Origin: Nocardia pseudovaccinii NBRC 100343
GTDB lineage: Bacteria > Actinomycetota > Actinomycetes > Mycobacteriales > Mycobacteriaceae
Length of the DNA stretch: 64,000 nucleotides
Assembly (NCBI RefSeq): GCF_001613225.1
Contig: NZ_BDBY01000009.1
Coordinates: 19,134-83,133, forward strand
Direction of reading: 5' to 3'
Shown: positions 37,480-47,384 of the stretch, piece by piece
Layout of the letters: each line of letters begins with the position of its first letter
Position numbering within the stretch: position 1 is the first letter of the stretch
Made by a program: the position numbers and the translations under genes
The notes under the pieces: model-generated
Told to the model about the DNA's origin: nothing
The model's database searches: none
The model's input: the letters and a program-made list of their open reading frames with translations, nothing else

Positions 37480-39039
37480 ATGAGCCCAGCCGACCGCCCC
37501 GCCTTCTACATCACAACGGCCATCGCATACCCGAACGGTGCGCCGCACATCGGGCATGCGTACGAGTACATCTCGTCCGACGCCCTCGCCCGCTTCAAGC
37601 GGCTCGACGGTTATGACGTCTTCTTCATGACCGGCACCGATGAGCACGGGCAGAAGATGCAGCAGACCGCGGTGGCCGAGGGGGTGCCGGTGGAGGAGCT
37701 CGCGGCGCGCAACTCGGATGTGTTCGAGGCGATGGACAAAACGCTCGACATCTCCTACGACCGCTTCATCCGCACCACCGATGACGACCACCAGGTGGCC
37801 AGCGCGGCGATCTGGGAGCGGATGCTCGCCAACGGCGATATCTACCTGGACAACTACTCGGGTTGGTACTCGGTGCGCGACGAGGCGTTCTACACCGAGG
37901 AAGAAACGACACTGCTCGAGGACGGCACCCGGATCTCGACCGAATCGAAGACGCCGGTCACCTGGACCGAGGAGTCGAACTACTTCTTCCGGCTGTCGAA
38001 CTACCAGGACAAGCTGCTCGCGCTTTACGACGAACATCCCGAATTCATCGCGCCCGCAACGGCTCGCAACGAGATGGTGAGTTATGTGAAGGCGGGTCTG
38101 AAGGACCTGTCCATTTCACGCACCACCTTCGACTGGGGCGTCCCGGTGCCCGGCCATCCCGATCATGTGATGTACGTATGGGTGGACGCGCTCACCAACT
38201 ACATCACCGGCGTCGGCTTCCCCGATACGGAATCCGTTGCGTTCCAGCGGTTCTGGCCCGCCGACGTGCACATCATCGGTAAGGACATCACCCGGTTCCA
38301 CACCGTGTACTGGCCCGCGTTCCTGATGTCGGCCGGGATCGAATTGCCGAAACGCGTTTTCGTGCACGGGTTCCTGTACAACAAGGGCGAGAAGATGTCC
38401 AAGTCGGTCGGCAATGTGGTCGACCCGCTGGCGCTGGTCGACGAGTACGGCGTGGACGCGGTGCGGTTCTTCCTGCTGCGCGAGATCTCCTACGGTCAGG
38501 ACGGCAGCTACAGTCATGAGGCGATCGTCGGGCGGATCAATACCGATCTGGCCAATGAATTCGGCAATCTGGTGCAGCGCAGCCTGAAGCTGGTCGCGCG
38601 CGACTGTGGCGGTGTGGTGCCGACACCGGGCGAATTCACCGAGGCCGATCGCGCCCTGCTCGACCGCGCCAATGGCCTGCTGGAGCGCTGCCGCACCGAA
38701 TTCGATGCCCAGCAAATGCATTTGGCGCTGGAGGCGATCTGGCTGACGCTCGGTGAGGCCAACCGCTACTTCTCCGCTGAGGCGCCGTGGGCGCTGGCCA
38801 AGACCGGTACCGAGGAGTCGCTGGCCCGCGAGGCGACGGTGCTGTACGTGACCATCGAACTGCTGCGCATAGTGGCGATTCTGGTGCAGCCGGTGGTGCC
38901 GGAATCGGCGGGCAAGATCCTGGATCTGCTTGCCAGCCAGAACCGTACCTTCGCCGATATCGCGACCCCACTGGTCCCGGGCACCCCGCTGCCCGAGCCC
39001 GAAGCGGTCTACCCGCGCTACGTGGAGCCGAAGAAGTAA
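37480..39039 (+). CDS. metG: Methionyl-tRNA synthetase
   Basis: MetRS charges tRNA-Met for initiation and elongation. The product is 519 residues, equal to the mycobacterial enzyme. Signatures are [20 protein letters not shown] (HIGH motif), [14 protein letters not shown] and the KMSKS loop [10 protein letters not shown]. No C-terminal EMAP domain is present, and the zinc-knuckle cysteines of the long form are absent. The ATG at 37480 follows a tacagt element by 9 bases with no ribosome site, so it is probably leaderless. The upstream in-frame start at 37408 is unlikely. Confidence 0.96.
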   Translation: MSPADRPAFYITTAIAYPNGAPHIGHAYEYISSDALARFKRLDGYDVFFMTGTDEHGQKMQQTAVAEGVPVEELAARNSDVFEAMDKTLDISYDRFIRTTDDDHQVASAAIWERMLANGDIYLDNYSGWYSVRDEAFYTEEETTLLEDGTRISTESKTPVTWTEESNYFFRLSNYQDKLLALYDEHPEFIAPATARNEMVSYVKAGLKDLSISRTTFDWGVPVPGHPDHVMYVWVDALTNYITGVGFPDTESVAFQRFWPADVHIIGKDITRFHTVYWPAFLMSAGIELPKRVFVHGFLYNKGEKMSKSVGNVVDPLALVDEYGVDAVRFFLLREISYGQDGSYSHEAIVGRINTDLANEFGNLVQRSLKLVARDCGGVVPTPGEFTEADRALLDRANGLLERCRTEFDAQQMHLALEAIWLTLGEANRYFSAEAPWALAKTGTEESLAREATVLYVTIELLRIVAILVQPVVPESAGKILDLLASQNRTFADIATPLVPGTPLPEPEAVYPRYVEPKK

Positions 39040-39071
39040 TCAGCAGAAGGCGATACGTAGCGCGAGGCGTT

Positions 39072-39227
39072 CCAGGTGGCTACCGCATCTGGGATAACAA
39101 GACGCGCCGCTACTGGGGTGACCACTACCAGCTGTGCCCGGACGATCTGCTGACCGAACTCAATGGCGCCGCCGATTACGCGAAGATCACCGCATTACTG
39201 AGGCGCTACCGCTCGATGAAGCGGTAG
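39072..39227 (+). pseudogene. Coding-like remnant without its own start, downstream of metG
   Basis: A segment with strong G/C-ended codon bias that translates as VPGGYRIWDNKTRRYWGD, followed by HYQLCPDDLLTELNGAA, ending RYRSMKR. Its frame is open back into metG but in a different frame. Between the metG stop and this segment I find no ATG, GTG or TTG in frame. It looks like the C-terminal end of a lost gene rather than an expressed protein. The family is not recognised. Confidence 0.5.
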
Positions 39228-39234
39228 CGCTTCA
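39199..39234. terminator. Hairpin between convergent metG and PEP-mutase-family genes
   Basis: tgaggcgctaccgct (39199-39213) pairs with agcggtagcgcttca (39220-39234) over 15 bp with one G-T pair and a 6-nt loop. There is no T-run on either side. The location between convergent genes suggests a bidirectional stop for transcription. Confidence 0.65.
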
Positions 39235-39259
39235 GGTTCAGCCGGATCTCCGGGGAAGG

Positions 39260-40012
39260 CTACTTCCAGCGGTCGAGCAGCCGATTGATCTCGGCGGTCA
39301 GCGCCCACTGCAGCAGGGGGCCGAAGGTGATCCGGCCGACGCCCTGTTCGGCGAAGACGGCCTTATCCGACTTGTCGGGCAGCCCGACAGCACTGATCGG
39401 CCGCGGCAATTCGCTGGTCAGTCGGCGCATATCGGTATCGGAGTGCCGACCCGCCGGGAACAGCGAATCCGCACCCGCCGCGGCGGCCAGCCGCAGGCGC
39501 GCGATGGCGCGATCGACGCGATCGCTCGCGTCACCGTCCTCGCGCATGAACAGGTCGGTGCGCGCATTGATGACCACATGCACGCCCGCCGCGTCGGCGA
39601 ATTGCCGCAAACCACGCACGAAATCGGCATGCTCCTCGGGCGTGCGCAACCGGCCGCCCTCGCTGTGCACCGTGTCCTCGATATTGAGGCCTATCGCGCC
39701 CGCCTCCAGCAGTCCCTCGATCAACTGCGCGGGTTCGAGGCCGTAACCGGATTCGATATCGACCGACACCGGAACCTCGACCGCACCGGTGATCTGCCGG
39801 ACTCGGGTCAACAGTTCCGCGAACTTCATCCCTTCCTTATCGCTGCGTCCGATCGAGTCGGCGACCGGATGACTGCCCATGGTCAGCGCCGAAAATCCTG
39901 CCGCGACAGCGACATTCGCCGACCACGCATCCCACACCGTCGGAAAGACACCGGGATCGCCCGGGACATGCAATTCGAGAAACGCTTTCGCCTTGCTTTC
40001 CAAAGAGGTCAT
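39260..40012 (-). CDS. Isocitrate lyase / PEP mutase superfamily protein
   Basis: A 250-residue TIM-barrel enzyme of the PEP mutase group. It shows PTVWDAWSANVAVAAGFSALTMGSH, the metal-side motif VSVDIESGYG, GAIGLNIEDTVHSEGGRL, INARTDLFMR and LFPAGRHSDTDMRRL. Members cleave or form C-C or C-P bonds (for example methylisocitrate or carboxyphosphonoenolpyruvate). Many actinobacterial paralogues have unknown substrates, and this is one. The ATG at 40012 is preferred because the conserved part begins there. An ATG at 40024 is also possible. Confidence 0.87.
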   Translation of the reverse strand: MTSLESKAKAFLELHVPGDPGVFPTVWDAWSANVAVAAGFSALTMGSHPVADSIGRSDKEGMKFAELLTRVRQITGAVEVPVSVDIESGYGLEPAQLIEGLLEAGAIGLNIEDTVHSEGGRLRTPEEHADFVRGLRQFADAAGVHVVINARTDLFMREDGDASDRVDRAIARLRLAAAAGADSLFPAGRHSDTDMRRLTSELPRPISAVGLPDKSDKAVFAEQGVGRITFGPLLQWALTAEINRLLDRWK

Positions 40013-40099
40013 GACACCGATCATCGTCGCGCCCGTGATCGATAGCACTATGACACTCCCCATCCGGCCGCCCGGGAGTGTCGGCGATGGCGAGTCGCG

Positions 40100-40960
40100 C
40101 TAGGAACTGTCACCGCCGTTGCGGCGCGCGGTCAGCACCGCGTCGTACAGTTCGCGGCGGGAAACTCCGGCCTCGGCGGCCACCTGGGCGCAGGCGTCCT
40201 TGAGGCGAATACCTTCGGCGGTCAGCGATTCGACCTCGTCGACCAGATCGGCGGGATCGGCGGCGACGGGTTGGGCGCCCGCGAGGACGACGGTGATCTC
40301 ACCGCGCGCCCCATCGACCGCCCAGGCGGCTAGTTCGCCGAGGGTGCCGCGGACGACCTCCTCGTATGTCTTGGTCAGTTCCCGGCAGACCGCGGCCCGC
40401 CGGTCCGGACCGAGCACCTCGACCGCGTCGGCCAGACAGTCGGCGAGCCGGTGCGGTGCCTCGAAGAATACGCAGGCGCGCGGCTCGGTGAGCAAGGTGC
40501 GCAACCACTCTCGACGCTGGCCGGATTTGCGCGGCGCGAATCCGTCGAAACAGAAGCGTTCCACCGGGAGCGCGGACAGTGCCAGTGCGGTGGTCACCGC
40601 CGACGGTCCCGGCAGGCAGGTGACCGGCAGCTGACGCTCGACACAGGCCACCACCATGCGATAACCCGGATCGCTCACCGAGGGCATGCCCGCATCGGTC
40701 ACCAGCAGCACCGTGCTGCCGCCTTCGATCTCATCGAGCAGCGCCGGAATCTTGGCGGACTCCACGTGGTCGTCGAACCGCAGGACCCGCCCGGTGATCT
40801 CCACCTGCAGTGCCTTGGCGAGGGAGCGGGTGCGCCGGGTGTCCTCGGCCGCGATGATCTCGGCGGATCCGAGCGCCTCGCGTAGCCGCTGTGAGGCGTC
40901 GCCGATCTCGCCCATCGGCGTCGCCGCGAGCACCAATCGCCCCACTTGGTCCGCCACCAC
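40100..40960 (-). CDS. rsmI: 16S rRNA 2'-O-ribose C1402 methyltransferase RsmI
   Basis: RsmI methylates C1402 in the ribosomal decoding centre. The 286-residue tetrapyrrole-methylase-fold protein has LVLAATPMGEIGDASQRLREAL, AAEDTRRTRSLAKAL, VTDAGMPSVSDPGYRMV, CLPGPSAVTTALALSALP, GFAPRKSGQR and FFEAPHRLADCLADAVEVLG. The GTG start at 40960 has GGAGGAG just upstream. It corresponds to Rv1003 and is divergent from the PMT gene, as Rv1002c/Rv1003 are. Confidence 0.95.
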   Translation of the reverse strand: MVADQVGRLVLAATPMGEIGDASQRLREALGSAEIIAAEDTRRTRSLAKALQVEITGRVLRFDDHVESAKIPALLDEIEGGSTVLLVTDAGMPSVSDPGYRMVVACVERQLPVTCLPGPSAVTTALALSALPVERFCFDGFAPRKSGQRREWLRTLLTEPRACVFFEAPHRLADCLADAVEVLGPDRRAAVCRELTKTYEEVVRGTLGELAAWAVDGARGEITVVLAGAQPVAADPADLVDEVESLTAEGIRLKDACAQVAAEAGVSRRELYDAVLTARRNGGDSS

Positions 40961-40961
40961 G

Positions 40962-41081
40962 CTCCTCCGCCTCCCCGGGCCTTTTGCCGGTCGTCAACGC
41001 ACTTGGCCGGACCGGCGGTTGGGTGCGCGACGAGTTCTGGGCGCACCCGATGAGTTACCCATGCCCTCACGAAATCAGTCG
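40962..41081. repeat. Dispersed two-block repeat, copy 2 (upstream of rsmI)
   Basis: Block 1 (40962-40990, ctcctccgcctccccggg then tttgccgg) and block 2 (41049-41081, gatgagttacccatg then ctcacgaaatc) match the contiguous pair at 2321-2381. The 58 bp between them end in a perfect hairpin, gggtgcgc (41021-41028) with gcgcaccc (41041-41048), whose right arm abuts block 2. Block 1 also supplies the rsmI ribosome site. Confidence 0.7.
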
Positions 41082-41256
41082 CGACCTTCGCTGGAGAAAG
41101 ATTCTCTCACCATAGGAAAACGAATCCGGTGCTGGGTGATCACGCCGACGTGGATACTCATCTCGCAACATCTGGCCCGCTGCTCAGGGTGTGATTCGCG
41201 CGGCGGCGCGCTCACCGGTGCGGGTCACGGTGGCTCGAACAGCATACGATCGGGGC

Positions 41257-42858
41257 GTGACCCAGGTGACCGACCAGCGCGCGACCGTAGCCGGGGCCGT
41301 GCCCTCTTGGTCGAGCCCCGCGCCCCTGCGTCCATCGCCCGACTTCGGGCCGCTCGACAAGCTCCAGGGGTGGGTGGTCACCGCGGTACTCACCGCGATC
41401 GCGGCGTTGACGCGGTTCATCCTGCTGGACTATCCGACCGACGCCTACACCCCGGTCTTCGACGAGAAGCATTACGCGCCACAGGCCTGGCAGATCCTCA
41501 CCGGCGGTGGCGTCGAGGACAATCCCGCATACGGGTTGGTGGTGCATCCCCCGATCGGCAAACAGCTGATCGCGGTGGGCGAGTGGATGTTCGGCTACAA
41601 CGGCTGGGGTTGGCGATTCAGTGCGGCGCTGGCGGGCACCATCCTGGTGCTGCTGGTCATCCGGATCGTGCGCCGGTTGGCGCGGTCCACCATGGTGGGC
41701 GCGATCGCGGGCATTCTGCTGATCGCCGACGGACTCACCTTCGTCTCCTCTCGCATCGGCATGCTCGACATCTTCATGGCGGTGCTGGTCACCGCCGCAT
41801 TCGGCGGTCTGATCGTGGACCGCGACGAGGTGCGCGCCCGAATCGCCAAGGCGGACTACGAGGGTCGGATCGATGCGAGCGAATGGGGTCCGCGACTCGG
41901 CGTGCGCTGGTGGCGCTTCGGCGCCGGTGTACTGCTCGGACTGTCCTGCGGCACAAAGTGGTCCGGGATGTACTTCATCATCGCGTTCGGACTCATGAGC
42001 GTCTATTTCGACATGTCCGCGCGGCGCGCCTACGGTGTGCGGCGGCCCTGGGTCGGCACGGCCGTGCGCGATGTCGGGCCCGCGCTGTACTCGTTGGTGC
42101 TGATTCCGCTCGGGGTGTATCTGGCCAGTTACTGGGCCTGGTTCGCCAGTGAGGACGGTGTCTTCCGGTATGCGGTCGGCAATCAGGTCGGTCGCGACGG
42201 TCCGTGGTCGTGGCTGCCGAGCGCGCTGCGCTCGCTGTGGTATTACAGCGGCGAAACGCTGCGGTTCCACGAGGGCCTGACCAATTCGGCAGGTAACCAT
42301 CACCCCTGGGAATCCAAGCCGTGGACCTGGCCGATGGGGCTGCGGCCGATGCTCTACTACTACGCCGACAGCGGTGTCACCGGGTGCGGTCAAACCCAGT
42401 GCGTCAAGGCCGTGATGCTGATCGGCACCCCGGCGATCTGGTGGATCGCATTCCCGGTGCTGGGCTGGATGCTGTGGCGCACTGTGGTCCGTCGGGACTG
42501 GCGCTATGCGGCGGTGCTCACCGGATACGGCGCCGGACTCATTCCCTGGTTCTTCACCCTCGATCGGCAGATGTACTACTTCTACGCCGTGCCGCTGGCC
42601 CCGTTCCTGGTGATGGGGATCGCACTGGTGTGCGGCGATATTCTCGGCCCCGCCCGCTCGGTGCACATACCGCGAAGTCCGGCGGGCACCTATCTGCCCG
42701 CGGTCCCCAGTGAACGGCGCAGCCTCGGACTGCTCGCGGTCTGCATCTACCTCGGCCTGGTGATCGCCAATTTCATCTGGCTCTGGCCGATTCTGACCGC
42801 GCTGCCGATTACGCCCGGCAACTGGCACGACCATCTCTGGCTGCCCAGTTGGCGCTGA
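41257..42858 (+). CDS. Polyprenol-phosphate-mannose: protein mannosyltransferase (PMT)
   Basis: A 533-residue GT39 integral membrane mannosyltransferase that adds mannose to secreted proteins outside the membrane. It has about ten hydrophobic helices, the first-loop acidic motif FDEKHYAPQAW, PPIGKQLIAVGEWMFGYNGWGWRF, and GLTNSAGNHHPWESKPWTWPMGLRP in the large loop, ending WLPSWR. It matches Rv1002c throughout. The GTG at 41257 follows tacgat closely, suggesting a leaderless start. The longer frame to 41191 is unlike the family. Confidence 0.94.
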   Translation: MTQVTDQRATVAGAVPSWSSPAPLRPSPDFGPLDKLQGWVVTAVLTAIAALTRFILLDYPTDAYTPVFDEKHYAPQAWQILTGGGVEDNPAYGLVVHPPIGKQLIAVGEWMFGYNGWGWRFSAALAGTILVLLVIRIVRRLARSTMVGAIAGILLIADGLTFVSSRIGMLDIFMAVLVTAAFGGLIVDRDEVRARIAKADYEGRIDASEWGPRLGVRWWRFGAGVLLGLSCGTKWSGMYFIIAFGLMSVYFDMSARRAYGVRRPWVGTAVRDVGPALYSLVLIPLGVYLASYWAWFASEDGVFRYAVGNQVGRDGPWSWLPSALRSLWYYSGETLRFHEGLTNSAGNHHPWESKPWTWPMGLRPMLYYYADSGVTGCGQTQCVKAVMLIGTPAIWWIAFPVLGWMLWRTVVRRDWRYAAVLTGYGAGLIPWFFTLDRQMYYFYAVPLAPFLVMGIALVCGDILGPARSVHIPRSPAGTYLPAVPSERRSLGLLAVCIYLGLVIANFIWLWPILTALPITPGNWHDHLWLPSWR

Positions 42859-42861
42859 GGA

Positions 42862-43221
42862 CTAACTCTCCAGAGCCGCTCTGACGTACTTCAGGGCCGC
42901 CTCGTCATCGAGACCGAGCCGTCTGATGGTGGCGACGTATTCGATCGCGGCGCGCCCTGCCAGATCCTTGGTCGGGTCACCCGAGGACGCGATGAAAGAT
43001 CCTTGCCTGCCCCGGGTTTCGACGACCCCATCGGCCTCGAGTTCCCGATAGGCACGAGCGACGGTATTCGGCGCCAGCCCGAGTTGCGCGGCCAGCGCTC
43101 GCACCGTCGGGATCTTCGTTCCCGCCGTCAACTCCCCTGAGCGCACCTGCGCGATGACACCCAGCCGCAGCTGCTCGTAGGGCGGAATCGACGAATCATG
43201 GGTCACGGTAATGGTGAACAT
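42862..43221 (-). CDS. GntR-family regulator, YtrA type
   Basis: A 119-residue short GntR regulator. The winged helix begins PPYEQLRLGVIAQVRSGELTAGTKIPTVRALAAQLGLAPNTVARAYRELEADGVVETRGRQGSF, and only a short helical tail follows, which is the YtrA subfamily pattern. The ATG at 43221 lies 7 bp after the arcA stop, so it is the second gene of an arcA-gntR unit. YtrA proteins often control transporter genes. Here the target is unknown. Confidence 0.9.
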   Translation of the reverse strand: MFTITVTHDSSIPPYEQLRLGVIAQVRSGELTAGTKIPTVRALAAQLGLAPNTVARAYRELEADGVVETRGRQGSFIASSGDPTKDLAGRAAIEYVATIRRLGLDDEAALKYVRAALES

Positions 43222-43228
43222 CGCACGC

Positions 43229-44527
43229 TCACACGTCATCTCGGGACAGCGGGCAGGACATGCACCGCGGTCCGCCGCGGCCGGAACCCAATTCGGAGCC
43301 AGGAATGCGCAGCACCTCGATGCCCGCGTCCTCGAGCCGCGCATTGGTCATATCGTTGCGCTCGTATGCCACGACCACGCCCGGCGCGAGCGCCAGCGTG
43401 TTGTTGCCGTCGTCCCACTGCTCGCGTTCAGCGGTGACCACATCGAGCCCGGTATCGATGACCCGCAGCTTGCCGATGCCCATCGCATCCGCGGCGGCGG
43501 GCAGGAACGGATCGGGGCCGCGCATGCTCACCCTCGCCTGGTCGTTACGTCCGCCGTAATCGTCCTCGCGATGAATCGTGAACGCGCACAGTGAATCCCG
43601 GACCGCCGGATACATCACGACGGCATCGGTATCGACCATGGTGCAGACCGTGTCCAGGTGCATGGTCGCGCGACTCTGGGCGATCGGGACGACCAGCACG
43701 GTGTGGGCCAGATCGTCGTCGAACAGACTGCGCGCCAACGCTTCCGCGCCAGCGGGTGAGGTACGCTCGCCGACCCCGACCGCGACCACGCCGGGCGCGA
43801 GCAACAACACATCACCGCCCTCGATCGGCGCGGTATGCGATTCGTAGGCCCGCCGCACGCCGAGGAAGCGCGGATGGAATGCGTAGATGAGATCGGTCAG
43901 CGAGGTCTCGCGCATCCGAGCGGGCAGGGCGAGTGAGGTGATCGCCACCCTCGGACCGACCCAGAATGACGAATCCCTGGTGAACAGCAGATTCGGCAGC
44001 GGATCGATGACGAAATCCGCACCGTGGTGCATGCGCCGCACCAGCGAGGTGTTGTCCCCCTCGAAGGGCAGTTCGTCGAAGGTCATCCCGGCCATCAGGA
44101 TGTTGGCCAGATCCCTGGCCCGGACGCCGCGCAGGAAGGCCGCGAGCTCGTCGGCCAGCATGTGTCCGAGTTTGCGTGCGTCGACGGCGCCGGAGATGCC
44201 CTGGATGCGGGCCGCCCCGCTGACCGAGAGAGTTTCGGCGAGCAGATCGGCGAGTAGCAGCACCTCGACGCCGCGTTCGCGCAGCACCCCGGAGAAGATG
44301 TCGTGCTCCTGCTGGGCCCGCTCGACCCAGGGAATGCCGTCGAAGAGCAATTGATCGTTATTGCGCGGGGTCAGCCGCCGCAATTCGTCGCCTGGCCGGT
44401 GCAGCAGCACCGTGCGCAGGGTCCCGACCTCCGAGCTGACCGCCAGCCGACCGTCCGGATCGCCGACACCGTCCAACTCATCGTCCGCACCGCCATCGTG
44501 CCCCGCCCGCACCGCGTCTGCTCCCAT
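43229..44527 (-). CDS. arcA: Arginine deiminase
   Basis: ArcA hydrolyses arginine to citrulline and ammonia. The 432-residue protein has the amidinotransferase propeller motifs [77 protein letters not shown] and the nucleophile Cys in [12 protein letters not shown]. It corresponds to Rv1001. No ornithine carbamoyltransferase, carbamate kinase or antiporter gene is adjacent, so the complete energy-yielding pathway is not encoded here. The start is ATG 44527. Confidence 0.96.
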   Translation of the reverse strand: MGADAVRAGHDGGADDELDGVGDPDGRLAVSSEVGTLRTVLLHRPGDELRRLTPRNNDQLLFDGIPWVERAQQEHDIFSGVLRERGVEVLLLADLLAETLSVSGAARIQGISGAVDARKLGHMLADELAAFLRGVRARDLANILMAGMTFDELPFEGDNTSLVRRMHHGADFVIDPLPNLLFTRDSSFWVGPRVAITSLALPARMRETSLTDLIYAFHPRFLGVRRAYESHTAPIEGGDVLLLAPGVVAVGVGERTSPAGAEALARSLFDDDLAHTVLVVPIAQSRATMHLDTVCTMVDTDAVVMYPAVRDSLCAFTIHREDDYGGRNDQARVSMRGPDPFLPAAADAMGIGKLRVIDTGLDVVTAEREQWDDGNNTLALAPGVVVAYERNDMTNARLEDAGIEVLRIPGSELGSGRGGPRCMSCPLSRDDV

Positions 44528-44602
44528 GATCCGACCGTAGTTCGCCGAAGGCGTAAGAGCACGCAATTGGGTGTCTCCGATTCCGACCCCAGCACACCCT
44601 AA

Positions 44603-44620
44603 CCTGAAGTATTGTTTAGG
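44603..44620 (+). promoter_or_regulatory. SoxR box upstream of soxR
   Basis: cctgaagtattgtttagg is an 18-bp dyad that matches the SoxR consensus CCTCAAGTTAACTTGAGG at 12 of 18 positions. It lies 16 bp before the soxR ATG and presumably governs autoregulation, and possibly the divergent arcA. Confidence 0.75.
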
Positions 44621-44636
44621 TGAATGGAGGAGCGTG

Positions 44637-45122
44637 ATGTCGACAACCGATTGGCGAGCGAAGGAGCTGACCCCCGGGCAGCTGTCCGAGCGTAGCGGAG
44701 TAGCGGTCTCCGCGTTGCACTTCTACGAACGCGAGGGTCTCATTTCGAGTCGTCGCACGAGTGGAAATCAACGCAGATACGCCCGCGAAACGCTGCGCCG
44801 CGTCGCCTTCATCCGCATCTCCCAGCGGGTCGGCATTCCGTTGAGCGAAATCCGCGCCGCGCTGGACAAGCTCCCGGAAGGCCGCACTCCGACCCGGCGC
44901 GACTGGGAGACCCTGTCCACCGCGTGGCAGGCCGACCTCGACGACCGCATCACCCAGCTGACTCGCCTGCGCGACAACCTGACCGGCTGCATCGGCTGCG
45001 GTTGCCTGTCGCTCGGCAGCTGCCGACTGGTCAACGAACACGACCGCCTCGGCGAACAGGGGCCGGGCGCCCGCGTGCTCGATGTGACGCTCAACTGCCC
45101 ATCGAAGCCAGCAGCCTGTTGA
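44637..45122 (+). CDS. soxR: Redox-sensing MerR-family regulator SoxR
   Basis: A 161-residue MerR-type activator. The winged helix begins [26 protein letters not shown], followed by [39 protein letters not shown]. The [2Fe-2S] cysteines are Cys118, Cys121, Cys123 and Cys129 ([12 protein letters not shown]). In actinomycetes SoxR senses redox-active compounds. The ATG at 44637 follows ggagg by six bases. Its 3' end overlaps the end of the convergent SDR gene by 32 bp. Confidence 0.95.
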   Translation: MSTTDWRAKELTPGQLSERSGVAVSALHFYEREGLISSRRTSGNQRRYARETLRRVAFIRISQRVGIPLSEIRAALDKLPEGRTPTRRDWETLSTAWQADLDDRITQLTRLRDNLTGCIGCGCLSLGSCRLVNEHDRLGEQGPGARVLDVTLNCPSKPAAC

Positions 45123-45969
45123 ACCGATCGCTGGCGCGGCGAATCACGAATTGGTAGGGGTAGGCGAATTTGCGCGCCCACCAATAGCCGAAGCGGATAT
45201 CGAAGGAGGTGTAGACGAGGAACCGATTGCGCTCGATACCCCGCAGGATCGACGCCGCAACATGTTCCGGCGATGCGGCATGCTTGGTGAACGCGGTGGT
45301 GAGTCGCTTTATCCTCGGGTTTTCCTTGTCCACGCCGACCAGCTCGACGCTCTGCACCAACGGTGTGTTCACCGCGCCGGGCACAACCAGATGTACCGAG
45401 ATGTCGTGGTGCCGTAAGTCGAATCGCAGCACCTCGGAGACACCGCGGATGCCGAATTTGCCCGCGCTGTAGGCGGCGTGCCACGGCAGCGCGAGGATTC
45501 CGGCCGCCGAGGAGACATTCACCAGTGCCCCACCGCGTTTCGCGCGGACCATCGGCGGCACGAAGTTCTCGATCACATGGATAGGGCCCATCAGGTTGAC
45601 GTCCACCATCTTGCGCCAATGCCGGTGCTCGAGATTCTCGACGGTGCCCCAGGTGGAGGTGCCCGCGATATTCATGACGATATCGAGGCTGCCGAATTCG
45701 GCGTGCACGTCGGTGGCAAAGGCGGTGACCGCGTCGTAGTCGGTGATATCCAGGGCACGCGCGGCGAGCACGGTGCCGCCCGCCTCCTTGATGGTGCGAA
45801 CCGTATCCTCGAGGCCCTCGGCGTTGATATCGGTCAGCACCAATTCGGCGCCCCCGGCCGCGGACGCCACGGCGGTCGCCCGGCCTATCCCGCTCGCCGC
45901 CCCGGTGACCAGCACCTTCGCATCCCGCACTGTCTTCCTGCGCCCAAACCCAAGCACACCGGATCCCAT
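45091..45969 (-). CDS. Short-chain dehydrogenase/reductase with C-terminal extension
   Basis: A 292-residue SDR with [20 protein letters not shown], the NAD(P) acidic residue in [17 protein letters not shown], the catalytic Ser in [10 protein letters not shown] and Tyr-Lys in YSAGKFGI. The C-terminal extension has a hydrophobic or aromatic helix ([22 protein letters not shown]), common in lipid or steroid SDRs of mycolata and suggestive of membrane association. The ATG at 45969 begins [13 protein letters not shown]. The substrate is unknown. Confidence 0.9.
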   Translation of the reverse strand: MGSGVLGFGRRKTVRDAKVLVTGAASGIGRATAVASAAGGAELVLTDINAEGLEDTVRTIKEAGGTVLAARALDITDYDAVTAFATDVHAEFGSLDIVMNIAGTSTWGTVENLEHRHWRKMVDVNLMGPIHVIENFVPPMVRAKRGGALVNVSSAAGILALPWHAAYSAGKFGIRGVSEVLRFDLRHHDISVHLVVPGAVNTPLVQSVELVGVDKENPRIKRLTTAFTKHAASPEHVAASILRGIERNRFLVYTSFDIRFGYWWARKFAYPYQFVIRRASDRFNRLLASMGS

Positions 45970-46072
45970 CTCGAATATCCCCAATCGGTTGCACGCAGGG
46001 TACGCGGCAACGGTCACCTTCCGACGTCCATCCGGCCGAAGCGGGTCGCGGAGTTCGAATCGGGACGGCGGG

Positions 46073-47200
46073 TTACCGCCCGAGCACCGCAAGCATCCCT
46101 GCCACCGCCCGCGGCCAGGTGAACTGCTCGGCCCGGCTGCGTGCCGCCTTCCGACGCCCGGCGGTGGGCATCGCGAGCACATCGGTGACGGCTTGGGCGA
46201 AGGCGGATGGGCGATCGGCGGCGACCGCGCCGCATTCGTCGGTGACGATATCGGCGAGCGCCGAGGATCGGCTGGCTACGACCGGCGTACCTGCGGCCAA
46301 TGCCTCGAGCGCGGCGAGCCCGAAGGTTTCGTGTGGTCCCGGTGCCAGCGAAACATCGGCGGTGGCCAGTAGTTTCGCCACCATTGCCCGGTCGGTGATG
46401 AATCCGGTGAAGTGCACCGCGGGCAGACCGCCGGTCAGCGGCGGCAGAGAACGGGCCCGACGCTCCAGGGCTTCGCGCCGCGGCCCCTCCCCCGCGACGA
46501 CCAGCCGCGCCTCGACACCCGCCTTACGCAGGGCGCCGATGGCTTCGATGCTGCGATCCACCCGCTTCTCCACCGACAATCTGCCGCAGTGCACAAGCAG
46601 CGGATGCCCCGGCACGCCGAGATCGGCGCGCAGGCGGTAGTCGCGGCGACGCGGGCTGAACAGCTCCAGATCCACCCCGAGCGGCACCAGTTCGACATTG
46701 GGCGCGTCGATGCGCAGGAACTCCGCGCGCGCGAATTCCGTTGTGCAGACCACGATGTCGTAGTCGTCCGCGGTGCGCCGATTGGCGATATCGGCGCACC
46801 GGCGAGCCACTGAGCCGGGCATGACCTGGCCGAGCAGTCGGTCCAGGCGCTCGTGCGAGATCATTACGCTCGCCACGTCGCGGGTGCGGGCCCAGCGTCC
46901 GAACCCCCGCAGCGTCAGCCGGTCCGAAACCTCGAGCACGTCCGGCCGCAATCCGGCCAGCACATCGGCCACCCGGCGCGGATCCGCCGCCCGATAACCG
47001 CCGGTTCCTGGAATCGCCAATGCGGGCAAAGTGATCCGCACCGCACCGGTCGGCAGGATCTCCTCGGCCCGGCGCGGTCCGGGCACGATCAGCACGACCT
47101 CGTGCCCGGCGGCCACGTACCCCTCGCCCAGGTGGTGCAAAGCGGTGCGCAGCCCACCCGACCGCGGACCATAGAAGTTCGCCAGCTGCACGATGCGCAC
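46073..47200 (-). CDS. GT4-type glycosyltransferase
   Basis: A 375-residue GT-B glycosyltransferase of family 4. The N-terminal domain starts MRIVQLANFYGPRSGGLRTALHHLGEGYVAAGHEVVLIVPG. The C-terminal donor domain has VHCGRLSVEKRVDRSIEAIGAL and the EX7E motif in PGPHETFGLAALEALAAGTPVV, binding a nucleotide or GDP-sugar. Relatives in mycobacteria are mannosyl- or glucosyltransferases of envelope glycolipids. The acceptor cannot be read from sequence. The start is GTG 47200. The gap of 184 bp to the GGDEF-EAL gene is empty. Confidence 0.91.
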   Translation of the reverse strand: MRIVQLANFYGPRSGGLRTALHHLGEGYVAAGHEVVLIVPGPRRAEEILPTGAVRITLPALAIPGTGGYRAADPRRVADVLAGLRPDVLEVSDRLTLRGFGRWARTRDVASVMISHERLDRLLGQVMPGSVARRCADIANRRTADDYDIVVCTTEFARAEFLRIDAPNVELVPLGVDLELFSPRRRDYRLRADLGVPGHPLLVHCGRLSVEKRVDRSIEAIGALRKAGVEARLVVAGEGPRREALERRARSLPPLTGGLPAVHFTGFITDRAMVAKLLATADVSLAPGPHETFGLAALEALAAGTPVVASRSSALADIVTDECGAVAADRPSAFAQAVTDVLAMPTAGRRKAARSRAEQFTWPRAVAGMLAVLGR

Positions 47201-47384
47201 ATCGCCGATCGTGCAGCGAATCGGGTTCCCCCCGGGACCGGTGCGCCCAACACCGCATGAACACCCGTGAAAGACCCTGCTAACGAGTGCGACGGCGCAG
47301 CAGTCCGATACGCGGGACCGGCCGCTACGCCTCCTGGTCATGGCCGGAGCGTTTCGATCAGCGGCCACGGACCGAATATGCCGG

